A stretch of DNA of 64,000 bases from Marinobacter sp. SS21. GTDB lineage: Bacteria; Pseudomonadota; Gammaproteobacteria; Pseudomonadales; Oleiphilaceae. Positions 37,827 through 46,779 of this stretch are shown here, piece by piece. The stretch covers positions 1 through 64,000 of the forward strand of contig NZ_JAQNDA010000016.1 of the NCBI RefSeq assembly GCF_028369065.1, in the 5' to 3' direction. The position numbers were made by a program, and so were the translations under genes. The stretch's first letter is position 1. Every line of letters starts with the position of its first letter. Under the pieces are notes generated by a model, which saw only the letters and a program-made list of their open reading frames with translations, did no database searches and was not told the DNA's origin.

Positions 37827-38357
37827 ATGACCGAGTACCGAAGGGATTTAACCAAGGGCGGAACTTACTTTTTCACCGTCTGCTGCGCTGAGCGACAGGC
37901 AAATACACTGCTAACAGAGAATGTGGAAATACTGAGGTCAAGTTTCAGAAGGGTGAAACGGCGGCACCCATTCTCTATCGATGCGATTGTTGTGTTGCCC
38001 GACCACTTGCATTGCATCTGGACTTTGCCGGAGGGTGATGCGGATTACGGTGTAAGATGGTCCTTAATCAAAGCAGCCTTTTCCCGGGGTCTCCCCAAGA
38101 CCGAATGCCTCACAGCCAGCCGACAATTACGAGGGGAGCGGGGCCTTTGGCAACGAAGGTTTTGGGAACACCGCTTACGAGATCAGCCGGATTTTAATCG
38201 CCATGCGGACTATATTCATTGGAATCCGGTGAAGCATGGTCTAGTAGACAGCGCCAAGGCATGGCCTTATTCGAGTTTTCATCGATATGTAGAGCGAGGC
38301 GTCTATTCCGAGAATTGGGGTGGTGGCCTGGCGAGCACAGTCAATGGTGGCGAATAG
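37827..38357 (+). CDS. REP-associated tyrosine transposase (RAYT, Y1_Tnp/IS200-like)
   Basis: A 176-residue HUH nuclease. The start region RRDLTKGGTYFFTVCCAERQ is typical of RAYTs. The metal-binding HUH motif is in VVLPDHLHCIWTLPEGD. The C-terminal RHADYIHWNPVKHGLV carries the catalytic Tyr and the WNPVKHG motif. WPYSSFHRYV follows, as usual. The ATG at 37827 follows a GGAGGG and is preferred over an in-frame TTG at 37815. Inverted REP pairs flank the gene on both sides (37711-37803 and 38368-38462), the normal arrangement for these single-copy domesticated enzymes, which cleave and may spread REP sequences. Confidence 0.95.
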   Translation: MTEYRRDLTKGGTYFFTVCCAERQANTLLTENVEILRSSFRRVKRRHPFSIDAIVVLPDHLHCIWTLPEGDADYGVRWSLIKAAFSRGLPKTECLTASRQLRGERGLWQRRFWEHRLRDQPDFNRHADYIHWNPVKHGLVDSAKAWPYSSFHRYVERGVYSENWGGGLASTVNGGE

Positions 38358-38367
38358 TGATGTGAGG

Positions 38368-38462
38368 TGATGCGGTTCGGCAGGCCTCACCAGCATCCTA
38401 CGAAGGGGATGTTGCCGGGCGGCCCATGTCGGATGCTGGTGAGGCCTGCCGAACCGCATCAA
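38368..38462. repeat. Inverted REP pair (BIME) downstream of the RAYT gene
   Basis: A REP at 38368-38402 and its inverted partner at 38429-38462, near-identical to each other (…ggcaggcctcaccagcatcc and complement). The first has the complementary GTAG mark; the second has GTCG. Confidence 0.88.
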
Positions 38463-38463
38463 A

Positions 38464-38773
38464 ATCGAGCACTCACCCGAGGCCCTGATGGCATTGTCCT
38501 GAATACATGATCAACCCCGGTTCATGAGGTTGGTCGTTCGAGGGTTTCGTGTGAATGGGGGGATGCGGCCGGGCGGCTCATGTAGGATGCCGGTGAGGCT
38601 TGGCGAACCGCATCAAGATCGAGAACTCACCCGACGCCCTGATTGTACTGTCCTGGCTACATGATCAACCCCGGTTCATGAGGTTGATCGTTAGAGGGTT
38701 TCGTGTGAATGGGGGGGGGTGCGGCCGGGTGGCTTATGTAGGATGCCGGTGAGGCTTGCCGAACCGCATCAAA
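38464..38773. repeat. Two direct repeats of about 154 bp, each ending in a REP
   Basis: The units start at 38464 and 38618 (atcgag...). Each has an inner inverted repeat (gatcaacc...ggttgatc, with one mismatch in unit 1), then tgtgaat plus a G run, then an inverted REP with ATGTAGGATGC. The G run is G6 in unit 1 and G9 (38711-38719) in unit 2. The stretch 38463-38862 contains no gene; a longer frame into gloA from 38719 is a shadow of the REP. Confidence 0.85.
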
Positions 38774-38862
38774 CCAATACCCGAGGAAACTACCGAATCG
38801 CATTGCCCCAGGCCGTTAAGCTATCGTTAGACACCAAGATTCACTGCTCAGGAGCAATCACC

Positions 38863-39303
38863 ATGCACTACCTCCACACCATGGTCCGGGTCCACGATCT
38901 GGAAAAATCCCTGCATTTCTACTGCGACTTGCTGGGCCTGAAGGAAATCAGCCGCAAGGATCATGAGAAGGGGCGCTTTACGCTGGTGTTTCTGGCGGCG
39001 CCGGGCGATGAGGCGCGGGCCAGGGAGGCGCAGGCGCCGATGATTGAGTTGACCTACAACTGGGACACCGAGGAATATGCCGGTGGTCGGAATTTCGGCC
39101 ATTTGGCGTACCGGGTGGATGATATCTATGCCCTCTGCGCGCACCTGCGGGACCAGGGTGTGACCATTAATCGACCACCCCGGGATGGTTATATGGCGTT
39201 TGTGCGCTCGCCCGATGGCATTTCCATTGAGCTGCTGCAACGGGGCAGCCCACTGCCGCCACAGGAGCCCTGGTCATCGATGGAAAACACCGGCAGCTGG
39301 TGA
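38863..39303 (+). CDS. gloA: Lactoylglutathione lyase (glyoxalase I)
   Basis: A 146-residue VOC-fold metalloenzyme that converts the methylglyoxal-glutathione adduct to S-lactoylglutathione in the cytoplasm. The N-terminal [23 protein letters not shown] carries the first metal His. [10 protein letters not shown] supplies Glu, [12 protein letters not shown] the second His, and [15 protein letters not shown] the last Glu. The H/E/H/E set and short length match the Ni-type bacterial enzyme. The ATG follows AGGAG at 38850-38854. Stand-alone gene after the REP block. Confidence 0.95.
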   Translation: MHYLHTMVRVHDLEKSLHFYCDLLGLKEISRKDHEKGRFTLVFLAAPGDEARAREAQAPMIELTYNWDTEEYAGGRNFGHLAYRVDDIYALCAHLRDQGVTINRPPRDGYMAFVRSPDGISIELLQRGSPLPPQEPWSSMENTGSW

Positions 39304-39385
39304 CCGGCGAATTTGCCCGCTATCGGCAGGTAAAAGGCCAGCATTTGCGGTAGAATTTGCCGCAAAATTTACCCAAGGACGAACT

Positions 39386-40789
39386 ATGCTTGCAGTCATT
39401 CTCTCCGGCGGGTCCGGCACCCGTCTTTGGCCCCTGTCCCGGGAGGCCTTTCCGAAACAGTTCCTGCCGGTGGTGACCGAGGATTCCCTATTGTCGGAAA
39501 CCATCCATCGTGGGCTGGATCTGGATGGTGAGGCCCGGGTGTTGGCAATCACCAACGAAGACCATCGATTTGTGGTGGCGGCACAGCTTCAGGCACAGGC
39601 TCGCGAGCGAACCGCTGGCATTATCCTGGAGCCGGTGGGCCGCAATACCGCGCCGGCGATTGCGCTGGCCGCGCTGTCGGCCGAGCAGGATCCGCAGGAG
39701 CTGCTGCTGGTGATGCCATCGGACCATGTGCTGAAAAATATTGATGCTTTCCGGGAGGCCGTCAACAAAGGGGCTCAGGCCGCGCGCTCCGGAAAACTGG
39801 TGACCTTTGGCATTGTGCCCTCGGCCCCCCATACCGGCTATGGCTACATCAAGGCCGGCACCCCGCAGGATGGCTGTGCGGAGGTGACTGCGTTCGTTGA
39901 GAAGCCGGATGAGGCGACGGCGGAACGGTATCTGGTGGAAGGTGGCTACCTCTGGAACAGCGGGATGTTCCTGTTCCGGGCCGACCGCTATCTGGAAGAG
40001 CTGGCCAAGCACCGGCCTGAGATGCTGGAGGCCTGCAAAGCCGCCTGGTCCGAGAAGCAGGCGGACTTGGACTTCACCCGTGTTGGCAAAGCGGCCTTTG
40101 AAGCCTGCCCGGACGATTCCATTGACTATGCGGTGATGGAAAGTACCCAGGATGCCGTCGTGGTGCCACTGGATGCCGGATGGTCGGACGTGGGTTCCTG
40201 GTCTGCGTTGTGGGAAATCCAGCCGCAGGATGCGGATGGTAATGTCTGCCGTGGCGACGTGATCACCGAGGACGTGTCCGGCAGTTACCTGCATTCGGAA
40301 GGCCGGCTGATCGCCGCCCTGGGTGTCAGCGACCATGTGATTGTCGAAACCGACGATGTGGTGCTGGTGGCGGATCGCGCCCGTGTCCAGGATGTCAAAA
40401 AACTGGTGGCCAAAGTGAAGGCGCAGGGACGTCTCGAGCACCGCTTCCACAAGAAGGTCCACCGCCCTTGGGGCACCTACGAGGGCGTCGCCATGGGGGA
40501 ACGCTTCCAGGTCAAGCGCATTATGGTCAATCCGGGCGCGTCCTTGTCGCTGCAGAAGCACCACCACCGAGCCGAGCACTGGGTCGTGGTCAAGGGCACC
40601 GCCAGCGTTAACCGGGGTGAGGAGACGCTGTTGCTCACCGAGGATCAGTCCACTTATATTCCGTTAGGCGTGACCCACCGCCTGACCAACCCTGGCGTTA
40701 TCCCCCTGGAGCTGATCGAAGTCCAAACTGGCAGCTATCTGGGCGAAGACGACATCGTCCGGTTTGAGGACACCTACAACCGGGTGTAA
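39386..40789 (+). CDS. manC: Mannose-1-phosphate guanylyltransferase / mannose-6-phosphate isomerase
   Basis: A 467-residue bifunctional enzyme of the AlgA/XanB/ManC type that makes GDP-mannose and interconverts fructose-6-P and mannose-6-P. The N-terminal nucleotidyltransferase domain has ILSGGSGTRLWPLSREAFPKQFLP, EPVGRNTAPAIALAAL and VMPSDHVL. FVEKPDEATAERYL and GYLWNSGMFLF follow. The C-terminal cupin domain (about 350-467) carries RPWGTYEGVAMGERFQVKRI and LSLQKHHHRAEHWVVV, with metal-binding His. The ATG at 39386 is chosen because the family N-terminus begins there behind AAGGAC; a longer frame into gloA is a shadow. GDP-mannose could feed the surface glycans. Confidence 0.96.
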   Translation: MLAVILSGGSGTRLWPLSREAFPKQFLPVVTEDSLLSETIHRGLDLDGEARVLAITNEDHRFVVAAQLQAQARERTAGIILEPVGRNTAPAIALAALSAEQDPQELLLVMPSDHVLKNIDAFREAVNKGAQAARSGKLVTFGIVPSAPHTGYGYIKAGTPQDGCAEVTAFVEKPDEATAERYLVEGGYLWNSGMFLFRADRYLEELAKHRPEMLEACKAAWSEKQADLDFTRVGKAAFEACPDDSIDYAVMESTQDAVVVPLDAGWSDVGSWSALWEIQPQDADGNVCRGDVITEDVSGSYLHSEGRLIAALGVSDHVIVETDDVVLVADRARVQDVKKLVAKVKAQGRLEHRFHKKVHRPWGTYEGVAMGERFQVKRIMVNPGASLSLQKHHHRAEHWVVVKGTASVNRGEETLLLTEDQSTYIPLGVTHRLTNPGVIPLELIEVQTGSYLGEDDIVRFEDTYNRV

Positions 40790-40824
40790 AACAAGTTTGT
40801 ACCCAATTGCACAAGGAAGATGCG

Positions 40825-42219
40825 ATGGAAGACTGGCAAGGATGCCTGAGTCCCAACGGTCAAACTGCCCTGCGCCACGCTCGCCAAAGCGTGGAGGCCC
40901 GCGGTGGTTATGCGATCACCCTTGAAGATTTTCTGCTTTCGCTATTGGACTGCGAGCCGGATTTGGTGCCTTTCCTGAAACGGCACGGTGTCGACCAGGA
41001 CGAGTTGGTGCGCACCATTCAGTGTGAGCAGCCGGTCGTGACCGCAGTCAGCGGCGAGGACGTGTTGTCCTCCCAGTTACAGTACCTCCTATCAACGGCC
41101 CGCGAGCAACTCCCGGAGCCCTGGCTCCACTGGCCGCACCTTCTGCGGGCCATGACAGAATGTTGTGAGCGCCTGCAAGGGAAGGCGTACGTGGCCGTGC
41201 TTGAGCAGATCGGGGTATGGCCAGAGGTCGCTTCCGAATCCACTGTGGGTTCCCACTTCGCCACGGGAAATGAGCCTCCCGCCGTGATTACCGATTCGAA
41301 CTGGTTGTCGTTGGCGGAGAATATTGCTGTCGCCCTGGCGGCCGATCCAAGGGCTCTGGTCTGGCTGAATGGCGCGTCGGGGGCGGGTAAAACCCGTTGG
41401 CTCGAGGCCTTGCTCCCGCTTCTGCCGGGGACCGTTCAGCTGGATCTAAGGACTGCACCGGAGGCGGGGGCCCTGTCAGCACTGGCAAGGCCCGACGCAG
41501 GCTCTTCTCAAGGGGCGCCTCCACCCCTGGTGCTTGATCAGGTCTCTCCTGCGGATCTGTTTGAACTTATGAATTTGTATGGCCACCTGGCCGGCCGGCT
41601 TTTGCCGGGGTATGGCGGTCCGATACTGTTGGTGGGTTCAGCTGGGGTGGAGGACCGAGCTGCTAGTGTCCACTTGCAGCGACTGCTGGGGCGGTCGTTG
41701 GTGCAATATTCCTTTCCAGCACCTGCCACATCCCAGGTGCTGGCGGTGCTCACCGCCCATCAGCCCCGGATTGAGAAGCGCTGGGGTGTGGAGGTGGGCG
41801 ATGATGTCCTGGCCGTGATGGCAAAGTCCTTGGCGGGAACCTCTGCCGCGCCGGGACAGGCTCTGGCCTGGCTGGAGCGTGCGGCGGCCCGCGTCGCCAT
41901 CCGGGCCGAGCAGGGGCCCTGGGAAGCCCGTCGACTGGCCGGAGAGCTGGCCGCATTGCGGCGACAGCAGTTGGTGGCCTTGGCCCGAAACTTACCGTCA
42001 CTCGAACTGGAAGAGACCGTGCAGCGGTTGAGTCTGGAGCGCGCCGCCTGCGAGGTGGCGTGGGAGGAACGGCGAGCGTCTGGCCAACTTAGGCGGGTCA
42101 GCGTGGCGGACGTGTTGGCGGAGCAGGAGCACGACGCTGCCAATGAGCGAATTCTTCAGCGCCATCCGTACCGTGAGCGTCGGGTTGCTGAGCGTCGCCA
42201 GGATTGCGTTGTAACTTGA
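40825..42219 (+). CDS. Clp-N-domain protein with a lone P-loop, ClpV/ClpB-like fragment
   Basis: A 464-residue protein. Residues about 5-150 look like a Clp N-terminal domain (LSPNGQTALRHARQSVEARGGYAITLEDFLLSLLDCEPDLVPFLKRHGVD), as in ClpA, ClpB and the type VI ATPase ClpV. A Walker A, NGASGAGKTRWLEALL, follows at about 183-190, with a doubtful Walker B (PPLVLDQ), then an Ala/Arg-rich helical C-terminus. A second AAA module, present in all full-length Clp unfoldases (about 850 residues), is missing. Start ATG 40825 follows AAGGAAGA. It may be a regulator or adaptor derived from a Clp ATPase. Function unknown. Confidence 0.6.
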   Translation: MEDWQGCLSPNGQTALRHARQSVEARGGYAITLEDFLLSLLDCEPDLVPFLKRHGVDQDELVRTIQCEQPVVTAVSGEDVLSSQLQYLLSTAREQLPEPWLHWPHLLRAMTECCERLQGKAYVAVLEQIGVWPEVASESTVGSHFATGNEPPAVITDSNWLSLAENIAVALAADPRALVWLNGASGAGKTRWLEALLPLLPGTVQLDLRTAPEAGALSALARPDAGSSQGAPPPLVLDQVSPADLFELMNLYGHLAGRLLPGYGGPILLVGSAGVEDRAASVHLQRLLGRSLVQYSFPAPATSQVLAVLTAHQPRIEKRWGVEVGDDVLAVMAKSLAGTSAAPGQALAWLERAAARVAIRAEQGPWEARRLAGELAALRRQQLVALARNLPSLELEETVQRLSLERAACEVAWEERRASGQLRRVSVADVLAEQEHDAANERILQRHPYRERRVAERRQDCVVT

Positions 42220-42296
42220 TGTTATTGCGATACTTGCAGTCAGAGGCGGTGCCGGTCACTATGGAGGCTTTAACGTGATCGAGCAGGAGTGATGGG

Positions 42297-42674
42297 GTGC
42301 AAGACCTCGAAATTTATATCCGTGATCTGGGGCCCAGTCAGTTGTCTGCCTGGCTACGGCAGCAGGTCGATGCCTTGCAGTTGGATGACTCGGAGTTGGC
42401 GGAAGCTGTGTTGAAAGGGCAGGGGGAGTATCTCGGGCAACCGATTCGGGTCAGTGTTTACCCTCAGGCCATGGGAAAGCGCTATGCCTGTGTTGTGCTG
42501 GAAGGCGAGAAGCTGCCCTGGAGTCAGGATCTGGAGTTCGCCCGCAATGCCTGGCGCGCCTTGGACACTGAGGTGCGCTGCAGTCCTGGGCAATGGCAGG
42601 AAGGGGATCCGGTGGAGGATGACAAATGGTGGCGGATTGATCAGCGAGGCGAACAGCTGGTGGCCTGGAATTAG
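42297..42674 (+). CDS. Conserved-looking hypothetical protein
   Basis: A 125-residue soluble acidic protein with no family I recognise. It starts at a GTG with AGGAG at 42284-42288. Features are an amphipathic N-terminal half (LGPSQLSAWLRQQVDALQ), a beta-like middle (VYPQAMGKRYACVVLEG) and a Trp-rich C-terminus (DKWWRIDQRGEQLVAW). It is read in the same direction as the Clp-N gene 77 bp upstream and is followed by a REP at 42718. Confidence 0.65.
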   Translation: MQDLEIYIRDLGPSQLSAWLRQQVDALQLDDSELAEAVLKGQGEYLGQPIRVSVYPQAMGKRYACVVLEGEKLPWSQDLEFARNAWRALDTEVRCSPGQWQEGDPVEDDKWWRIDQRGEQLVAWN

Positions 42675-42717
42675 GCCGCAGTCGTCTGCGGATCCCCATC
42701 ATCACAATCTTGACGGT

Positions 42718-42751
42718 TGATGCGGTTCGCTTCGCTTACCAGCATCCTACG
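42718..42751. repeat. Single REP element
   Basis: tgatgcggttcgcttcgc...ccagcatcctacg, same family as the RAYT-linked REPs, with the complementary GTAG mark. It sits between the hypothetical gene and the terminator of the minus-strand cold-shock gene. Confidence 0.88.
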
Positions 42752-42835
42752 ATTGCCTGAATGCCAAATTTCCGTTTGCGAAGGGAGTCCAAGGAATTCT
42801 GAAGCGGCTCATTAGGGTAGGGAAAGTGGTGGGCG

Positions 42836-42867
42836 AAAAACGAACGGTCCGGGACGGACCGTTCGTT
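42836..42867 (-). terminator. Rho-independent terminator of the cold-shock-domain gene
   Basis: A perfect 12-bp stem (aacgaacggtcc at 42839-42850, complement at 42856-42867) with a 5-base loop. On the minus strand it is followed by T5. It lies 18 bp after the stop of the minus-strand gene. Confidence 0.88.
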
Positions 42868-42884
42868 GGTAGAGCGCGCGGCTG

Positions 42885-43418
42885 TTAGTCGCTCAGGATG
42901 GACACGTTGTCCGCCTGCAGGCCCTTGTCGGCGTCCACCACGTTGAACCGTACCAGTTGTCCCTGGCGCAGAACCCGTCGACCGCGACCGCGAATGGCCC
43001 GGAAGTGAACAAACACCTCGTCGCCATTTTCCCGTACGATAAAGCCAAATCCTTTTTTCACGTTAAACCACTTAACGGTTCCTTCTTCATCCCCTTCGGG
43101 ACCTTCCAGATCGTCCTGATCATCGTCCTCATAGTCCATGCTAGCGGCTCGAGGCGCCTTGCGACCGGGTTGGCGTTGGGCCAGGGCAACGGTGAGGAAC
43201 CCTGCGAGCCCAAACAGCGCAAACGTAATGATGTACGCGGCAATTCCCTGTGCGCTTCCGAGAACAAACGGCGCACTTGTGGCCAGCTCACTGGATCCGG
43301 ACTGGGAAAGAATCTGAAACACTTCCGGGGTGAAGGTGAGCAGGGCAAATGCCAGAATGAAAGGGGTAGGGATGGCGATCAGAACAGCTACAAGGATCGC
43401 TTTGGCTGGATTACGCAT
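42885..43418 (-). CDS. Membrane-anchored cold-shock-domain protein
   Basis: A 177-residue protein. Two N-terminal helices (about 6-30 and 53-80) are followed by a basic patch, a very acidic linker ([20 protein letters not shown], about 94-113) and a complete C-terminal cold-shock domain ([15 protein letters not shown] with RNP1, and VFVHF with RNP2). CSDs bind single-stranded nucleic acid; here the domain would be held at the inner membrane facing the cytoplasm. The start is backed by GGAG in ggagaaagattcgtcaATG. A strong terminator follows, so it is monocistronic. CspA-family proteins are normally about 70 residues and soluble, so the fusion is unusual. Confidence 0.85.
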   Translation of the reverse strand: MRNPAKAILVAVLIAIPTPFILAFALLTFTPEVFQILSQSGSSELATSAPFVLGSAQGIAAYIITFALFGLAGFLTVALAQRQPGRKAPRAASMDYEDDDQDDLEGPEGDEEGTVKWFNVKKGFGFIVRENGDEVFVHFRAIRGRGRRVLRQGQLVRFNVVDADKGLQADNVSILSD

Positions 43419-43626
43419 TGACGAATCTTTCTCCGTTAATCAGACACTAACCATAAAAACCGGCTGCCGAGTAAAATTGGACTGCCGGTCAGTGAAAACC
43501 CGCCGACAATGACCGATCGAAACAACAAACTATTCGATCCTGTGCACACGCTGGCGGTTAAAAGCGGCATAATACCAGATAACGGGGAGTGCTGACCAAG
43601 TGGCAATCGCAATGGAGGGATACGCT

Positions 43627-43845
43627 ATGAACGAAAACGACCTTATGGCCCGATTGGACGAACTGGAAACCCGCCTGGCGTTCCAAGACGATGTCATCAG
43701 CACGCTGAACGAACAAGTGGCGAAGCAGGAGCTGGAAATCCGCGAGCTGTGGGACGCCAAGCGCCATTTGCACTCGCAGCTTAAAGCCTTGTCGCCGTCT
43801 GACATCAGGCGGGAAGAGGAAGAAGTTCCTCCTCCCCATTATTAA
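43627..43845 (+). CDS. slyX: SlyX-family coiled-coil protein
   Basis: A 72-residue protein, nearly all coiled coil (LMARLDELETRLAFQDDVISTLNEQVAKQELEIREL), ending in the basic/acid tail and the EVPPPHY C-terminus typical of SlyX. Function is not known in detail; it is common in gammaproteobacteria. ATG at 43627 with GGAGGG just before; an earlier in-frame GTG at 43600 lacks support. It converges with dapE. Confidence 0.9.
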   Translation: MNENDLMARLDELETRLAFQDDVISTLNEQVAKQELEIRELWDAKRHLHSQLKALSPSDIRREEEEVPPPHY

Positions 43846-43864
43846 GCGGTTGCTCCGGAGCCGA

Positions 43865-45163
<1,299 letters not shown>

Positions 45164-45175
45164 GGGCTACTGAGC

Positions 45176-46204
45176 TTAGTTGTTGGCGTGCAGTTCTTCG
45201 TTCAGCTCGATGGCTGACTTGTTGGTCTTGCACTCCACGGCGCCGGTCTGGCTGTTGCGGCGGAACAGCAGATCGGGCTTGCCGGCCAGGTCTCGGGCTT
45301 TGACCGTGTCCACCAGCTGGTTGCTGTCATCCAGCAGGGCGACTTTGGAGCCAGCGGTAATGTACAGGCCGGCCTCAACGGTGCAGCGATCACCCAGGGG
45401 GATACCGATACCGGCATTGGCGCCCAGCAGGCAGTTCTCGCCAACCGAAATAATGATGTTACCGCCACCGGACAGGGTGCCCATGGTGGAGCAGCCGCCA
45501 CCCAGGTCGGAGCCCTTGCCGATCATGACGCCGGCGGAAATCCGGCCTTCGATCATGCTGGTGCCTTCGGTGCCGGCATTGAAGTTGATGAAGCCTTCGT
45601 GCATGACGGTGGTGCCCTCACCAACGTAGGCGCCGAGGCGAACCCGGGCGGTGTCGGCAATCCGTACACCGGCAGGCACCACGTAGTCGGTCATCTGCGG
45701 GAACTTGTCAACGGATTTCACTTCCAGGCTGCGGCCTTCCAGGCGCGCCTGCAGTTGCCGGTCGGCCAGCTCGCTCAGGTCGATGGCGCCTTCGTTGGTC
45801 CACGCCAGATTGGGCAGCAGGCCAAAGATGCCGTCCAGCTTGAGGCCGTGAGGCTTGGCCAGGCGATGGGAAATGAGATGCAGTTTGAGGTAGACCTCTG
45901 GCGTGCTGCTGGCGGTCTCGTCGCTTTCCAGCAGCGTGACCACGACCGGACGGGTGCTCTTGGCGGCGAGTTCAGCCAGCTTGGCCTGATCCTTGTGGTC
46001 GGTGGCCCGCAGGGCTTCGGCCAGCGCATTCAGGTCAGCCTGATTCGCCGCACAGGCCTGGTTACCGCCTTTGTAGCCGAGGGTTTCCCGGGCGCACTGG
46101 ACCAGTGCTGCGTCGGGCTTCAGTACGGGCTGCTGGTAAAAGACTTCCAGCCATTCACCTTGACTGTTCTGGGTACCGATCCCAATTCCGAATGCGAAGC
46201 TCAT
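45176..46204 (-). CDS. dapD: Tetrahydrodipicolinate N-succinyltransferase
   Basis: A 342-residue enzyme using succinyl-CoA to acylate tetrahydrodipicolinate, upstream of DapC and DapE in the lysine pathway. This is the long form known from Pseudomonas-like bacteria. The N-terminal domain reads FAFGIGIGTQNSQGEWLEVFY. The left-handed beta-helix covers about residues 180-290 (VRIADTARVRLGAYVGEGTTVMHEGFINFNAGTEG, GISAGV-type turns, GDRCTVEAGLYITAGSKV). Its stop codon lies in a sequence copied beside the adjacent REPs. Confidence 0.96.
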   Translation of the reverse strand: MSFAFGIGIGTQNSQGEWLEVFYQQPVLKPDAALVQCARETLGYKGGNQACAANQADLNALAEALRATDHKDQAKLAELAAKSTRPVVVTLLESDETASSTPEVYLKLHLISHRLAKPHGLKLDGIFGLLPNLAWTNEGAIDLSELADRQLQARLEGRSLEVKSVDKFPQMTDYVVPAGVRIADTARVRLGAYVGEGTTVMHEGFINFNAGTEGTSMIEGRISAGVMIGKGSDLGGGCSTMGTLSGGGNIIISVGENCLLGANAGIGIPLGDRCTVEAGLYITAGSKVALLDDSNQLVDTVKARDLAGKPDLLFRRNSQTGAVECKTNKSAIELNEELHANN

Positions 46205-46317
46205 CAGGTTGCTCCTTGATGTGTAAGGTTGTCAGTCGAGCGCCGACTAAACCGGCGCCCGTACGGGTTTAAACTGGTGGTTGTCGGCGCAAATTTCCGC
46301 GGACTGCCGGGAACGGC

Positions 46318-46668
46318 TCAGCGGCCGAACGCCTGGTCCCAGTCGTCGGCTTTAAAGCCGACCCGGACCTCGCCATCATGCTCCACGACCGGTCTTTTGA
46401 TGATCGACGGGTTGTCCAGCATGACCTGGTGGGCGGATTGGGCGTCAATGGTATCACGAACCTCATCCGGCAGTTTGCGCCAGGTGGTGCCGCGACGGTT
46501 GAGCAGGATCTCCCAGCCCAGGGAGTGTTCCCACTTGAGCAACTGATCGCTGGGCAGGCCGTCTTTTTTGAAATCGTGGAAGTCGTAGGCGATGCCCGCC
46601 TCATCCAGCCACTTACGGGCCTTCTTGACGGTGTCGCAATTCTTGATGCCGTAGAGTTTCATGGTCAT
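46318..46668 (-). CDS. ArsC/Spx-family reductase-like protein (YffB type)
   Basis: A 116-residue thioredoxin-fold protein of the ArsC family. The N-terminal LYGIKNCDTVKKARKWLDEAGI carries the single conserved Cys (position 12), as in YffB, and KKDGLP and SIIKRPVVEHDGEVRVGF follow. It is encoded between dapD and dapC in many related bacteria. The biochemical role is uncertain; arsenate reduction is not implied. An ATG two codons in is an alternative start. Confidence 0.88.
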   Translation of the reverse strand: MTMKLYGIKNCDTVKKARKWLDEAGIAYDFHDFKKDGLPSDQLLKWEHSLGWEILLNRRGTTWRKLPDEVRDTIDAQSAHQVMLDNPSIIKRPVVEHDGEVRVGFKADDWDQAFGR

Positions 46669-46734
46669 GGGTCAGGTTGTTTTAGTGTTTGTTCGGTGAA
46701 CCGAGTGTGTTTCAGTGGGCCGGTCAGCGGCTAT

Positions 46735-46779
46735 CGTAACCTTCGCTACGTCCGTAACCTTCGCTAGGTCCGTTACCTT
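46735..46779. repeat. 18-bp tandem repeat beginning at the dapC stop codon
   Basis: Units at 46735-46752 and 46753-46770 differ at one base, and a partial degenerate third is at 46771-46779. Read on the minus strand, the first unit starts within the TAA stop of dapC. Non-coding spacer between dapC and the ArsC-like gene. Confidence 0.8.

Noticed and set aside
38464..38773. Possible insertion sequence made of the two 154-bp repeats
   Set aside because: No transposase frame, no terminal inverted repeats bounding the pair and no target duplication; it is better explained as REP-linked duplication.
39488..40579. Minus-strand 363-codon frame across manC
   Set aside because: Antisense shadow of a well-supported ManC; His/Gln-rich composition without domain features.
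46735..46779. Extension of dapC through the 18-bp repeat
   Set aside because: The dapC frame has a clear TAA at 46778-46780; the repeat lies after it and is read only in another frame.
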